In this document: piece by piece, positions 37,690-46,251 of the stretch
How the letters are laid out: each line of letters begins with the position of its first letter
How positions within the stretch are numbered: the first letter of the stretch is position 1
NCBI RefSeq assembly: GCF_900109345.1
Contig: NZ_FNZN01000004.1
Coordinates: 124,001 to 188,000 of the forward strand
Reading direction: 5' to 3'
Source: Maribacter orientalis
Lineage (GTDB): Bacteria; Bacteroidota; Bacteroidia; Flavobacteriales; Flavobacteriaceae
Length of the DNA stretch: 64,000 bases
Position numbers and translations under genes: made by a program
The notes under the pieces: model-generated
The model's database searches: none
What the model saw: the letters and a program-made list of their open reading frames with translations, nothing else
Told to the model about the DNA's origin: nothing

Positions 37690-38028
37690 ATGAAAAACGT
37701 AATATTATTTGTCATTTTCATAACCGCTATTCATCTAGGTTTTTCCCAATCATATAAACAAGAAATAAGTGTTGAGACTAAAAACACCATAAAAATAAAA
37801 GTTTTTCCTAATCCAGCAACTAATGTTATAAATGTTTTAGGTCTTCATAATTCACCCAATGCATCGATTATAATAACAGACATGTACGGTACGCAGGTTA
37901 TCTCGCATCATTGGGTAATTCAGCATAACGCCCTTAATATTCCTGTTTTTAATTTAGAGAAAGGGGTTTATTTGCTAACCATTCAAACGGAACATCAAAA
38001 TATACAGCGTAAGTTTTTTAAGGAATAA
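37690..38028 (+). CDS. Small secreted protein made almost only of a T9SS type A sorting domain
   Basis: 112 residues. A signal peptide (MKNVILFVIFITAIHLGFSQ) is followed by about 16 residues and then what looks like a complete type IX secretion C-terminal sorting domain: VFPNPATNVINVLG (38-51), IIITDMYGTQV, LEKGVYLLTIQT (89-100), and the terminal RKFFKE. Such domains normally sit at the end of large surface proteins and direct export through the outer membrane. Here there is no cargo domain. It may be a remnant of a larger gene, a sorting-domain-only protein, or a carrier for a peptide. It ends 8 nt from the convergent TonB-receptor gene. Confidence 0.8.
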   Translation: MKNVILFVIFITAIHLGFSQSYKQEISVETKNTIKIKVFPNPATNVINVLGLHNSPNASIIITDMYGTQVISHHWVIQHNALNIPVFNLEKGVYLLTIQTEHQNIQRKFFKE

Positions 38029-38036
38029 AATATCTA

Positions 38037-40484
38037 TTATTGAAAAACAAAATTGTAGGTCAATGCAAATAGTGGACTATTTAAAATAGAAAGTTCATAA
38101 GAACCTAATGGGCTTCCCAAAAACACATCTGCATCAACACCTGCCTGACGTTGGGAATAATATATATTAAAAGGATTTCGACGACTATAAACATTATAGA
38201 TTGTAAATGTCCAATCGCCAATCCATCTTTTATTTACTTTCTCACCATACTTTATATTCCAAGAGAAATCTAACCTATGGTAAGGCCGAAGTCTTGCATT
38301 GTTACGTTCAATAAAAATTGGAACATCAATATTTTCTAATTTAAAAACACTATTTGCAACAGTATAAGGTCTTCCTGTTTGCCCTGTGAAATTAAAACTC
38401 CATGTATTATACTTATCTCCTTCAAAATTTATGGTTGAATTTACAACGTGTGGTCTATCAAAATCTGAAGCATACCAATTATTATTATTTATTCGATCTC
38501 CAAGATTTTCATTATCGGATCTTAACAAACTTCTAGACCATGTATAGTTTAACCAGCCATTTACTTTACCACTAGATTTTTTTATACTAAACTCAACACC
38601 ATATGCCCTACCCTCACCCTGAATGACATCTCTTTCTAAAAACTCTTCAAGAAAAAAATCTGCTCCAGGCTTAAAGGTCAAGTTATTTTTAGAATCGCGA
38701 TAATACCCTTCTAAGCCCAGTTCAACAGCATTATTCGCCAAATTTTTATAAATCCCTAATCCATAAGTATCACTTATTTGGGGTTTTATATTTGAATCAG
38801 AAGTCTTCCATCTAGAAGTAGGCAATGGTGTTGTTGAATTATATACATTTTGAAGATATTGGTTTAGTCTTGCGTAACTTGCCTTTATCGATGTAGTTTC
38901 ATTTAATTTTATATTAGCTCCTAGTCTAGGCTCCAATCCATTATAAGTCTTCACCCCTGCACCCTTTTCAAAATCAGTAACACCTAATAACAAACCTGTT
39001 GTTTGATCTAATTGTGCTTGTTTATAAGGACCTACAAGAACATAATGACTAAATCTTAAACCAGCTGAAATGGCCATATTGGTAACTGGCTTAAAATTGA
39101 TATTACCATAACCAGCAAATTCATAACTGTTTTCTTCAGCCAAAGATACCGCTACTACACTATTTCCATTACCTGGGCGTAATTCTCCTGGTCTAATCTG
39201 ATACTTATTAGCCTGAACACCTACATAATAATCTAGATTAGATTTAATCTCTTTAGAAAATTCTGTAGCAAAACTTTGATAGTTAATTTTAGATTCGAAT
39301 ATAATTTCATTTGGATTATCTACTTCTGGAAAAATAGTTTTTGGTGTATAATCACTCATTACTAAGAATGTTCTTAGATTACTTTTATCATTAAAAGAAT
39401 GCCTCCAATTTAGCGTGCCATTGAGCGTTTTAAAATCATACTGATTATTTTTCGCATTGATATTCTGTATTTGTGTAATCAAATCCAATTGATAAAAATC
39501 TTTACTATAAAATCCAGTAAATGTTATTTGATCATCTTCTGTTGGCAGATATAATAATTTTAAAGTACTATCATAAAATTTAGCCTTTGTATCCTTTAAT
39601 CGTTCTGAAACCAAAGGCAATAAAAAATCTGTGAGACCTGCTCGTCCGCCAAAAGTCATCATTAGCTTATCTTTAATTATAGGCGTTTCAATATTCAAAC
39701 GACTTGAAACAATACCTATTCCCCCACTCAATTTAAATTTGTCTACATATGGATTTTTCACCTTTATATCTAATACCGAGGTGATTCTACCACCGTATCG
39801 TGCAGGAATATTAGCTCTATACAAGTCAACACTTGAAATAACATCTGGAGTAAATACTGAAAAAAGACCAAAAAGATGGGTTGGGTTAAATACAGGCGCA
39901 TTATCTAATAGTAATAAATTTTGATCTAAAGCGCCACCCCTAACTGATAACCCATTACTGATTTCACCAGCATTATTTACCCCTGCCAAAAGAGTCATAC
40001 TCCTTAAGACATCTGCCTCGCCAAGACCTGATGGTATTTTTTTCAACTCTTGTGTTTGTAATTGCAAGGCTCCCATTTGGGGTAATTCCAAATTATCATT
40101 AATGCGTTTAGCTCTAACAACAACTTCAGAAAGCTGCTCTTGTTCTTCAACAAGGTTAATTATAATTTTCTTCCTAGAGTTTAAGTTAACATTAGTGGTC
40201 TCACTTTTAAAACCGATATAATTAACATGAACCGAATAGGTATTTTGAGGAAGATTAATAGAGAAAATTCCATTATTATTTGTGATTCCACCACATGAAC
40301 ATTGATCGATAATAATTTCTGCACTCTCCAATGGTTGCTGTGTTAGCTCATCCATAACTTCTACAACTAAAAGATACTCTTGAGCTGCAATTGTAGTTGA
40401 GCATAAAACCGTAAACACTAAACCCAAAATAAGATTTATGGCTTTCCTTGAAAAATGATTTTTATCTTGATCTAATTCATCCAT
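38037..40484 (-). CDS. TonB-dependent outer-membrane receptor with carboxypeptidase-like N-terminal domain
   Basis: 815 residues. Signal segment near 14-34 (AINLILGLVFTVLCSTTIAA), then a carboxypeptidase-D regulatory-like beta sandwich (about 36-125). The plug domain (GEADVLRSMTLLAGVNNAGE, then LSVRGGALDQNLLLLDNAPV, then RYGGRITSVLDIKVK) precedes a 22-strand barrel ending in ALTYNFVFQ. It imports an unknown substrate across the outer membrane with energy from TonB-ExbB-ExbD. The start codon overlaps the last 13 nt of the upstream DUF4249 gene in another frame, so the two are translationally linked; DUF4249 proteins are regular partners of this receptor class. Confidence 0.9.
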   Translation of the reverse strand: MDELDQDKNHFSRKAINLILGLVFTVLCSTTIAAQEYLLVVEVMDELTQQPLESAEIIIDQCSCGGITNNNGIFSINLPQNTYSVHVNYIGFKSETTNVNLNSRKKIIINLVEEQEQLSEVVVRAKRINDNLELPQMGALQLQTQELKKIPSGLGEADVLRSMTLLAGVNNAGEISNGLSVRGGALDQNLLLLDNAPVFNPTHLFGLFSVFTPDVISSVDLYRANIPARYGGRITSVLDIKVKNPYVDKFKLSGGIGIVSSRLNIETPIIKDKLMMTFGGRAGLTDFLLPLVSERLKDTKAKFYDSTLKLLYLPTEDDQITFTGFYSKDFYQLDLITQIQNINAKNNQYDFKTLNGTLNWRHSFNDKSNLRTFLVMSDYTPKTIFPEVDNPNEIIFESKINYQSFATEFSKEIKSNLDYYVGVQANKYQIRPGELRPGNGNSVVAVSLAEENSYEFAGYGNINFKPVTNMAISAGLRFSHYVLVGPYKQAQLDQTTGLLLGVTDFEKGAGVKTYNGLEPRLGANIKLNETTSIKASYARLNQYLQNVYNSTTPLPTSRWKTSDSNIKPQISDTYGLGIYKNLANNAVELGLEGYYRDSKNNLTFKPGADFFLEEFLERDVIQGEGRAYGVEFSIKKSSGKVNGWLNYTWSRSLLRSDNENLGDRINNNNWYASDFDRPHVVNSTINFEGDKYNTWSFNFTGQTGRPYTVANSVFKLENIDVPIFIERNNARLRPYHRLDFSWNIKYGEKVNKRWIGDWTFTIYNVYSRRNPFNIYYSQRQAGVDADVFLGSPLGSYELSILNSPLFALTYNFVFQ

Positions 40485-41596
40485 GCTTCTGGCTGTATCG
40501 CTGTTTTAAATCTTCCTTCATTACAAGGAGCTTCTATAGTTGCAGGGGGTGGGTAAGGAGACATAAATGTTGGTTCAATGCTCAATGGCATTTGAGTTTC
40601 CAATGAATTTTCTGGAATATCACCTCTTTTAATAAAAATATCAGCACTTGATGTAGCAGCGGCAGTGAACCTGCCAAACACAAAATCATCTGAATCGTTT
40701 GGGTTGTATATATTACCTATTAATGCTGCTGGCGGAGGTGCATTGAACCCACTATTATTATCGACCAAGTCTTTTAAGACTTTATAATAATCAAATGCAT
40801 CTGGAGTCAACGATAACTGTTGAATTTCTACCACAATATTTTCTTTTGTATATAGTGGTACATTGGCAACAATTAAATCAGTTGTAGTCTTTCCGTTTGA
40901 AAATTTATCATCAAATATCGATATACTTTCTGGATATCTAATTTTCCAACAATCTGTGTCACAAGTGTAACTAAAATAATCAGGTGTAGATATGCTGGTA
41001 GGGCCGCATAACCCATCACGGTAAATACCATCAAAACAGACTTGGCAAACCAATAAATTTTCATAAGATTTGAATGTCCAGTAATAATAATTCTCTTCAT
41101 TAACCGGATCATCAAAAGTAATTGAAATAGCATGGCCAGGTTCAAAAGAGCCTGTTCCGTCATTATATTGCAATTCGGGATTATAGGAAGCCTTAATATT
41201 TGAAATAGGAACAGATTCCAATACTGTTTCAGGTTGGGAACGGTATTGCCTGCCGTCTTCTAAGACAACATCAATTTCCCACTGCTCACCCACATTAGCC
41301 TTAAATTCGATTGAAGGCACATATGCCCCTTCCAATTCTACTAATTCAACTACTTGGCCCGTCAAAGAATTTACAAATGAAACAGATGCTCCATTTTCAA
41401 ATTTTGTTTTATTTATTCCAAATTCATTTACCGATTTATTAATTATCACATAAGAGCCTCCTTTTACAGTCGTAGCTATACCCTCTATAAAAACCAAACC
41501 TTCTTTAAACTCAAACTCAGGTTCAACCGGATCTATACAATTTGTAAGGAAAAATGGCGATACTAATAAAAGGAATTTGACAATTAATTTATTCAT
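40472..41596 (-). CDS. DUF4249 lipoprotein
   Basis: 374 residues from the ATG at 41594-41596; the frame opens further upstream, but only this start gives a clean lipoprotein signal (FLLLVSPFFLTNC, C20). The mature part is a beta-rich DUF4249 protein: GLVFIEGIATTVKGGSYVII, then ENGASVSFVNSLTGQVVELV, then WEIDVVLEDGRQYRSQPETV. It includes a cysteine-rich stretch (CQVCFDGIYRDGLCGP, then CDTDCW) that may form disulphides. These proteins are coupled to TonB receptors in Bacteroidota and probably form the surface lid or ligand-binding partner, by analogy with SusD; direct function is unproven. Confidence 0.87.
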   Translation of the reverse strand: MNKLIVKFLLLVSPFFLTNCIDPVEPEFEFKEGLVFIEGIATTVKGGSYVIINKSVNEFGINKTKFENGASVSFVNSLTGQVVELVELEGAYVPSIEFKANVGEQWEIDVVLEDGRQYRSQPETVLESVPISNIKASYNPELQYNDGTGSFEPGHAISITFDDPVNEENYYYWTFKSYENLLVCQVCFDGIYRDGLCGPTSISTPDYFSYTCDTDCWKIRYPESISIFDDKFSNGKTTTDLIVANVPLYTKENIVVEIQQLSLTPDAFDYYKVLKDLVDNNSGFNAPPPAALIGNIYNPNDSDDFVFGRFTAAATSSADIFIKRGDIPENSLETQMPLSIEPTFMSPYPPPATIEAPCNEGRFKTAIQPEAWMN

Positions 41597-41663
41597 TGAA
41601 ATATTCAAAAAAGTACTATTGTGATTTTTAAAGATAGTATTAAATATCACATAGAGTTCTTTT

Positions 41664-41694
41664 ATAAAAAAACCCTCACAAATAATTGTGAGGG
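41664..41694 (-). terminator. Terminator after the lipocalin-like gene
   Basis: CCCTCACAA (41673-41681) / TTGTGAGGG (41686-41694), 4-nt loop, followed on the minus strand by a run of seven T. It lies 22 nt past the stop of the 41717-42223 gene. Confidence 0.88.
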
Positions 41695-41716
41695 CTTATA
41701 TCTAGAATAAAAAAAA

Positions 41717-42223
41717 TTATCTTTTTACGAAAATCATTTGTCCGTCATCCGAAAAGTTCGGAATTTTCAAATCAGCAGCATCAACGGTCATAATATCTCC
41801 ATCTATAGAAACAGTAATATTTAAAACTTCGCCGTCACTTTTAGTAGTCGTCACTGTAGTACCATCAAAAGTATAGGTGCTTGATTCGATGTCAGACTCA
41901 GTTGGACAAGGAATATCTAAACCCGTACCAGTTGCATTTACTTCTACATAGTTTGCTGAATTAGAAGCACTAGCCGTTAAATCTTCGTTAAATGTCAAGG
42001 TAACTACATAACAATCTTTATCCGTTAAAAGATCCAGAATCCCTTTTGCAAATTTTGTGTTATCCGACGCTGTAGCATCATCAATTACAAGTTCAGTGGC
42101 ATCCCAAGTGCCTAAAATAGCAGTGCTTGCAACTTGGGTTTCTGCTTCGCTATCATTTTTGTCTGAACTACAAGAAATGAGCACCAGAGCCATCCCTAAA
42201 AAGAATAAAATATGTTTATACAT
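41717..42223 (-). CDS. Lipocalin-like lipoprotein
   Basis: 168 residues with lipobox LVLISC (C18). The mature chain starts with an acidic linker and has the Bacteroidota lipocalin-like domain pattern ILGTWDATELVIDD, then CYVVTLTFNEDLTASAS, then SSTYTFDGTTVTTTKSDG, then ILTVSID-type strands, which would form a small beta barrel. Ligand unknown. It has its own promoter and terminator and so is monocistronic. Two cysteines in the mature part (DKDCYV and DIPCPTE) could pair. Confidence 0.78.
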   Translation of the reverse strand: MYKHILFFLGMALVLISCSSDKNDSEAETQVASTAILGTWDATELVIDDATASDNTKFAKGILDLLTDKDCYVVTLTFNEDLTASASNSANYVEVNATGTGLDIPCPTESDIESSTYTFDGTTVTTTKSDGEVLNITVSIDGDIMTVDAADLKIPNFSDDGQMIFVKR

Positions 42224-42255
42224 CGTTGTTAAAATTGGTTATTAACCTTTTAAAA

Positions 42256-42286
42256 CGAAATTATCAACATATTATTTCACAAACAA
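42256..42286 (-). promoter_or_regulatory. Putative promoter of the lipocalin-like gene
   Basis: Minus strand: TTG (42286-42284), 20 nt, TAATTTCG (42263-42256), one base off the TAnnTTTG consensus. Leader of about 27 nt. Confidence 0.45.
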
Positions 42287-42293
42287 ATTTCAC

Positions 42294-44924
42294 TTATAAA
42301 ACAAAACGATAGGTAGCTTTTATTAGAAATGTATTATCCTTCTTTTGTCCAAAGATTTGAGCATCTAAATTATTCCCTAGGGTTTCATAAGGATTTGCAG
42401 AACCTACAACACCTTGCGACCATACCAAAAAGATTTCTGAACCAGGTATATACTCCCATCTTAAAACAAGATTTGACCTAAACTGAACGAATGAAAAATC
42501 TGGATTTTCTATTTCATAATCAACTATTCCATCTATATCTTCATCTATCAAATAAGGATTTCCAATATCTGAACTACTAATTTGATTATTAGAAAACAAA
42601 GTCACCCGTTCATTAAGGTTTTCAGCTATCGGGTTATTTACAAAATTTAAATCGGTATATGTGCCTCTAGAAATAAATGGTTGTCCGTAATATTGAATTG
42701 ATAGATTCGGATTTAAACTGTAATTGAATCGGATAGAAGTGCTGAACGTTCGTTGATCAATATTACCTGTAATATATCTTGGAGTACCATTAAAGCTTTT
42801 TTCAGTTACATATTGCGTTTTATTGGGATTCTCTTCATATTCAGATGAGATAGAAAGACTAAAAGCATCGAAAGGTTGGTAGTATAACCGTAAAACATAA
42901 CGCTCTAAAGAGAAGTTATTTTCAGCCGCCTGACTATTAACGTAGCCTAATGTAAAACTTACCTTTTTTCTGTTATCAGAACCAAAAAAGAGATATCCGA
43001 AATTCTCATCAGACCATCGCCACCTTGGTCCACCCCGTAGAACTGTGTTCGAAAATATTCTTGGTTTATGTGCCCCTCCAAGTTCAGTCCACCAATTATT
43101 CTTATAATTTATAAATCCTTCAAATTGATATTGAACTCTGTTGTAATTACCTTCAAAATCAAAGGTTGTATACTGACTTAGTTCCATTTGCGCACGACGA
43201 TAAAAATTGGTTGGTTTTAAAAACAATCGTTTAATAGATGCTGTTTGCTTAATTTCATCGGCCTGCCTTAAAAAACCAATATCATTCAATTCTAATTCTG
43301 GCGACCTCCATATCAATCCACCATCATAACGCCAATTTCCACCACCGGCTTTGCCTATTTCTATTTTACCGCCAGTACCTGACATCGAGGTTCTTGTAGA
43401 ATCAACTTCTACATGACCAGCATCTACTCTTTGAAATAAATGGGTTATACTATTTTGAGTTTCGGCAATAGCCTTTTCACTACCCGTAATATGACTTGTA
43501 ACAAAATTACTTTCAAAATAATAGTTTCTATTTTTCCAACTATGTCTAAAATCGACTCCACCGGTATAGGCGGCACTTCTTAGAAAATTCAATTCATCGG
43601 TAAGGTTTCTATTTGTGGCCGTAAAAATTCCTCCGATATACGAATTTCTCTCATTAAAATCTTTCTGAACTCTACCGACAAGGTAGTTTGTTAATGGCTC
43701 AACAAGCTCAGACCTTCTATTACCGGCAACATCTTCAACATCTGCAAACATTTTACCCGTAACACTTTCCAAAAGACCTAATGACCACCCATTTTTTGTC
43801 TTTCCTGAAAATTTAGCGGCTCCTAAAATGGTCGAATTGGTAGGTTCATCAATAAATTCAGTAGCAGTCGCAGTAGTAAAACCTTGTGGACTTCTGCCGA
43901 TTCTTCTACTGTAAAACACGTTATCATTACCATCAGCAAATTCGTAATCAAAAATATTCTTGTTTTCTATAAAAAAAGGCCTTCGTTCTTCAAAGAAAAT
44001 TTGAAAGCCATCTAATGCAATAGCTCCAGGATCCGCATCTACTTGTCCAAAATCAGGATTTACAGTCAAATCTAAAGTAAGATCATTTGTGAGTCCGATT
44101 TTAGCATCTAACCCTACATTTAGCTTATAATCTCGCCCATCTCTAAACGGATTGCCATCTTGTGCGGGATATCTATCGTATTGATTAACCAAAAACGGTT
44201 GTATTTCTAATTGCTTTTGAGGCTTTATATTATTTAACCCTTTTAATCTTCCAAACTCACTTACCCAACCTGGAGCTTCTAATGAAATAGGTTGCCATAT
44301 AGAGCGCTCTTCGCCTCTAAAATATCTTCTATGCACTTGAAGACCCCAAATTTGTTCTTTCTCAGAACCAAACTTTAATTGACTAAAGGGTATTTTCATT
44401 TCAGCTGTCCATCCTTCCGCATCAATATTTGTAGATGTATACCAAATAGGGTTCCAACTAGAATCCCAAAAATCCCCATTTTGTGAAATAAATTCATCGC
44501 CTTTAACGCCAGCTGCTGATACATTAAATGAAAAACCAGTTCGCTTGTCACTATAACTGTCAATATTCACTTCTATCCAATCACCAGAAAAACTATCACG
44601 TCTTGAAAGACGTTTCTCAATTTTACTAGGTATACTATCTAAACATTTAATACCAACATATAAATATTTATCATCATACGTAATTTTAAACATGGTAGCC
44701 TGGCTAGGCAACTTACCGTTATTAGGTTCAAAAACGGTGAAATCACCATCCCAATGAACATTATCCCATGCGCTATCTGAAAGAATTCCATCAATAATTA
44801 CCGACTCTCCAACAGGTATTGGCGCTGTGATATATTCCTTGATAATCTTTAAAGTGTCTTTTTGAGCATAAGTAAGAGTAAAACATAAAATAAATATTAG
44901 ACACAGATAAAGATATTTAAACAT
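42294..44924 (-). CDS. DUF5916 outer-membrane protein with CBM9-like N-terminal domain
   Basis: 876 residues with a signal peptide (FKYLYLCLIFILCFTLTYAQ). Residues about 30-240 form a carbohydrate-binding family 9-like beta sandwich (VGESVIIDGILSDSAWDNVH, then ATMFKITYDDKYLYVGIKCL, then GDWIEVNIDSYSDKRTGFSF). The rest is DUF5916, a beta-barrel-like region with many alternating strands and GAIALDGFQIFFEERRPFFI, a typical block. It ends with an aromatic C-terminal strand (IKATYRFVL). The family is common in Flavobacteriia; some members neighbour polysaccharide or peptidase genes, but no substrate is known. No export sorting domain is present. Confidence 0.87.
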   Translation of the reverse strand: MFKYLYLCLIFILCFTLTYAQKDTLKIIKEYITAPIPVGESVIIDGILSDSAWDNVHWDGDFTVFEPNNGKLPSQATMFKITYDDKYLYVGIKCLDSIPSKIEKRLSRRDSFSGDWIEVNIDSYSDKRTGFSFNVSAAGVKGDEFISQNGDFWDSSWNPIWYTSTNIDAEGWTAEMKIPFSQLKFGSEKEQIWGLQVHRRYFRGEERSIWQPISLEAPGWVSEFGRLKGLNNIKPQKQLEIQPFLVNQYDRYPAQDGNPFRDGRDYKLNVGLDAKIGLTNDLTLDLTVNPDFGQVDADPGAIALDGFQIFFEERRPFFIENKNIFDYEFADGNDNVFYSRRIGRSPQGFTTATATEFIDEPTNSTILGAAKFSGKTKNGWSLGLLESVTGKMFADVEDVAGNRRSELVEPLTNYLVGRVQKDFNERNSYIGGIFTATNRNLTDELNFLRSAAYTGGVDFRHSWKNRNYYFESNFVTSHITGSEKAIAETQNSITHLFQRVDAGHVEVDSTRTSMSGTGGKIEIGKAGGGNWRYDGGLIWRSPELELNDIGFLRQADEIKQTASIKRLFLKPTNFYRRAQMELSQYTTFDFEGNYNRVQYQFEGFINYKNNWWTELGGAHKPRIFSNTVLRGGPRWRWSDENFGYLFFGSDNRKKVSFTLGYVNSQAAENNFSLERYVLRLYYQPFDAFSLSISSEYEENPNKTQYVTEKSFNGTPRYITGNIDQRTFSTSIRFNYSLNPNLSIQYYGQPFISRGTYTDLNFVNNPIAENLNERVTLFSNNQISSSDIGNPYLIDEDIDGIVDYEIENPDFSFVQFRSNLVLRWEYIPGSEIFLVWSQGVVGSANPYETLGNNLDAQIFGQKKDNTFLIKATYRFVL

Positions 44925-45091
44925 AATAATGCGTTCTTTGGTTGATTGGTGATGATAGTAGAGTGACGCAAAAAATACCTACTTGTTACAATTTTGGCAC
45001 TAAATGAGATAAGTTTAACAGTAATACATTAGCTTAACAGCCTCTAGAAATTATATTTACAATAAAAATGTAAAAATAAAGAAACAAGTAT

Positions 45092-45121
45092 TTGCAATTC
45101 AACTTAATAATCGTAGATTTG
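45092..45121 (+). promoter_or_regulatory. Promoter of rplM-rpsI
   Basis: TTG (45092-45094), exactly 19 nt, TAGATTTG (45114-45121). Full consensus; predicted leader of about 42 nt before the GTG. Confidence 0.8.
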
Positions 45122-45169
45122 CAGCCCCTTTGACGGGATTGATTAAAATAATAGTTAAAAATAGCAGTA

Positions 45170-45625
45170 GTGGATACATTAAGTTATAAGACCGTTTCGG
45201 CCAACAGAACAACTGTAAACAAAGAGTGGTTATTGGTAGATGCCGAAGGAGAAACATTAGGACGCATGGCTTCAAAAGTCGCCTATTTGTTAAGAGGAAA
45301 GCACAAGCCAAGTTTCACCCCTCATGTTGATTGTGGTGATAATGTTGTTATTATCAACGCGGAGAAAATTGTTCTTTCAGGAAATAAATGGTCTGATAAG
45401 ACGTATTTAAGATACACAGGCTACCCAGGTGGTCAACGTTCTACTAGCGTAAAACAATTATTGGATAAAAATCCAGAAGGTATTCTTGAAAAAGCAATAA
45501 AAGGGATGTTACCTAAAAATAGATTAGGCGCAGAACTTTTCAGAAACCTTAAAGTTTACGCAGGTACTGAGCATGGTCAGGAAGCACAGAAACCAACTGT
45601 TGTTAATCTAAAAGACATTAAATAA
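45170..45625 (+). CDS. rplM: Large-subunit ribosomal protein uL13
   Basis: Early-assembly protein of the 50S subunit, 151 residues. Family blocks: [55 protein letters not shown] and [20 protein letters not shown]. The start is GTG (45170-45172): no ATG occurs before the conserved N-terminus, and MDTLSYKT fits the flavobacterial form. Followed by rpsI after 1 nt, the universal pairing. Confidence 0.96.
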   Translation: MDTLSYKTVSANRTTVNKEWLLVDAEGETLGRMASKVAYLLRGKHKPSFTPHVDCGDNVVIINAEKIVLSGNKWSDKTYLRYTGYPGGQRSTSVKQLLDKNPEGILEKAIKGMLPKNRLGAELFRNLKVYAGTEHGQEAQKPTVVNLKDIK

Positions 45626-45626
45626 G

Positions 45627-46013
45627 ATGGAAGTAATTCATAAAATTGGTCGTAGAAAGACCGCTGTAGCTAGAGTATATCTTTCTGATGGAAATGGAGA
45701 CATTACTATCAACAATAAAGATTTAAGTGTATACTTTCCAACTGCAACACTTCAATATAAGGTAAAACAACCTTTCACTTTAACCGAGAGTTTGGATACT
45801 TATAACGTAAAAGTAAATGTTTACGGTGGTGGTATCACAGGTCAAGCAGAAGCTATTCGCCTTGCTCTTTCAAGAGCAATGTGTGAGATTGATGCTGAGA
45901 ATAGAACTATCTTGAAGCCAGAAGGCTTATTGACAAGAGACCCAAGAATGGTTGAACGTAAGAAATTCGGTCAGAAGAAAGCGCGTAAGAAATTCCAATT
46001 CTCGAAACGTTAA
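45627..46013 (+). CDS. rpsI: Small-subunit ribosomal protein uS9
   Basis: 128 residues, 30S head protein whose C-terminal tail reaches the P-site tRNA. Starts with IGRRKTAVARVYLSDGNGDI; GGGITGQAEAIRLALSRAM is in the middle; the basic end ARKKFQFSKR finishes with the conserved arginine. One nucleotide separates it from rplM. A terminator follows directly. Confidence 0.97.
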   Translation: MEVIHKIGRRKTAVARVYLSDGNGDITINNKDLSVYFPTATLQYKVKQPFTLTESLDTYNVKVNVYGGGITGQAEAIRLALSRAMCEIDAENRTILKPEGLLTRDPRMVERKKFGQKKARKKFQFSKR

Positions 46014-46032
46014 TTCAAATCACAAAATTACC

Positions 46033-46058
46033 AGGCACCCTTTTTGGGTGCCTATTTT
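46033..46058 (+). terminator. Terminator of rplM-rpsI
   Basis: AGGCACCC (46033-46040), loop TTTTT, GGGTGCCT (46046-46053), followed by ATTTTAT. The 8-bp GC-rich stem lies 19 nt past the stop. Confidence 0.88.
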
Positions 46059-46251
46059 ATATATTTTATCACACTGGAAAATCCAGATTATTAACAAGTT
46101 CATTGAAAGTCCTTTGAAGGACAATTAAAAATCCTTTAGTCACTTATGATTAAGGGTAAATTAGTTTAGCATCTAAATGGTGAAGGCTTTTGCACAATTG
46201 CAAATACCACTTTACCATTGCTAATTCATAAGAACGTAAACTAAATTTAAA

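Noticed and set aside
39631-39924. A 97-codon plus-strand frame inside the TonB receptor
   Set aside because: Antisense to the conserved plug and barrel region; no supporting feature.
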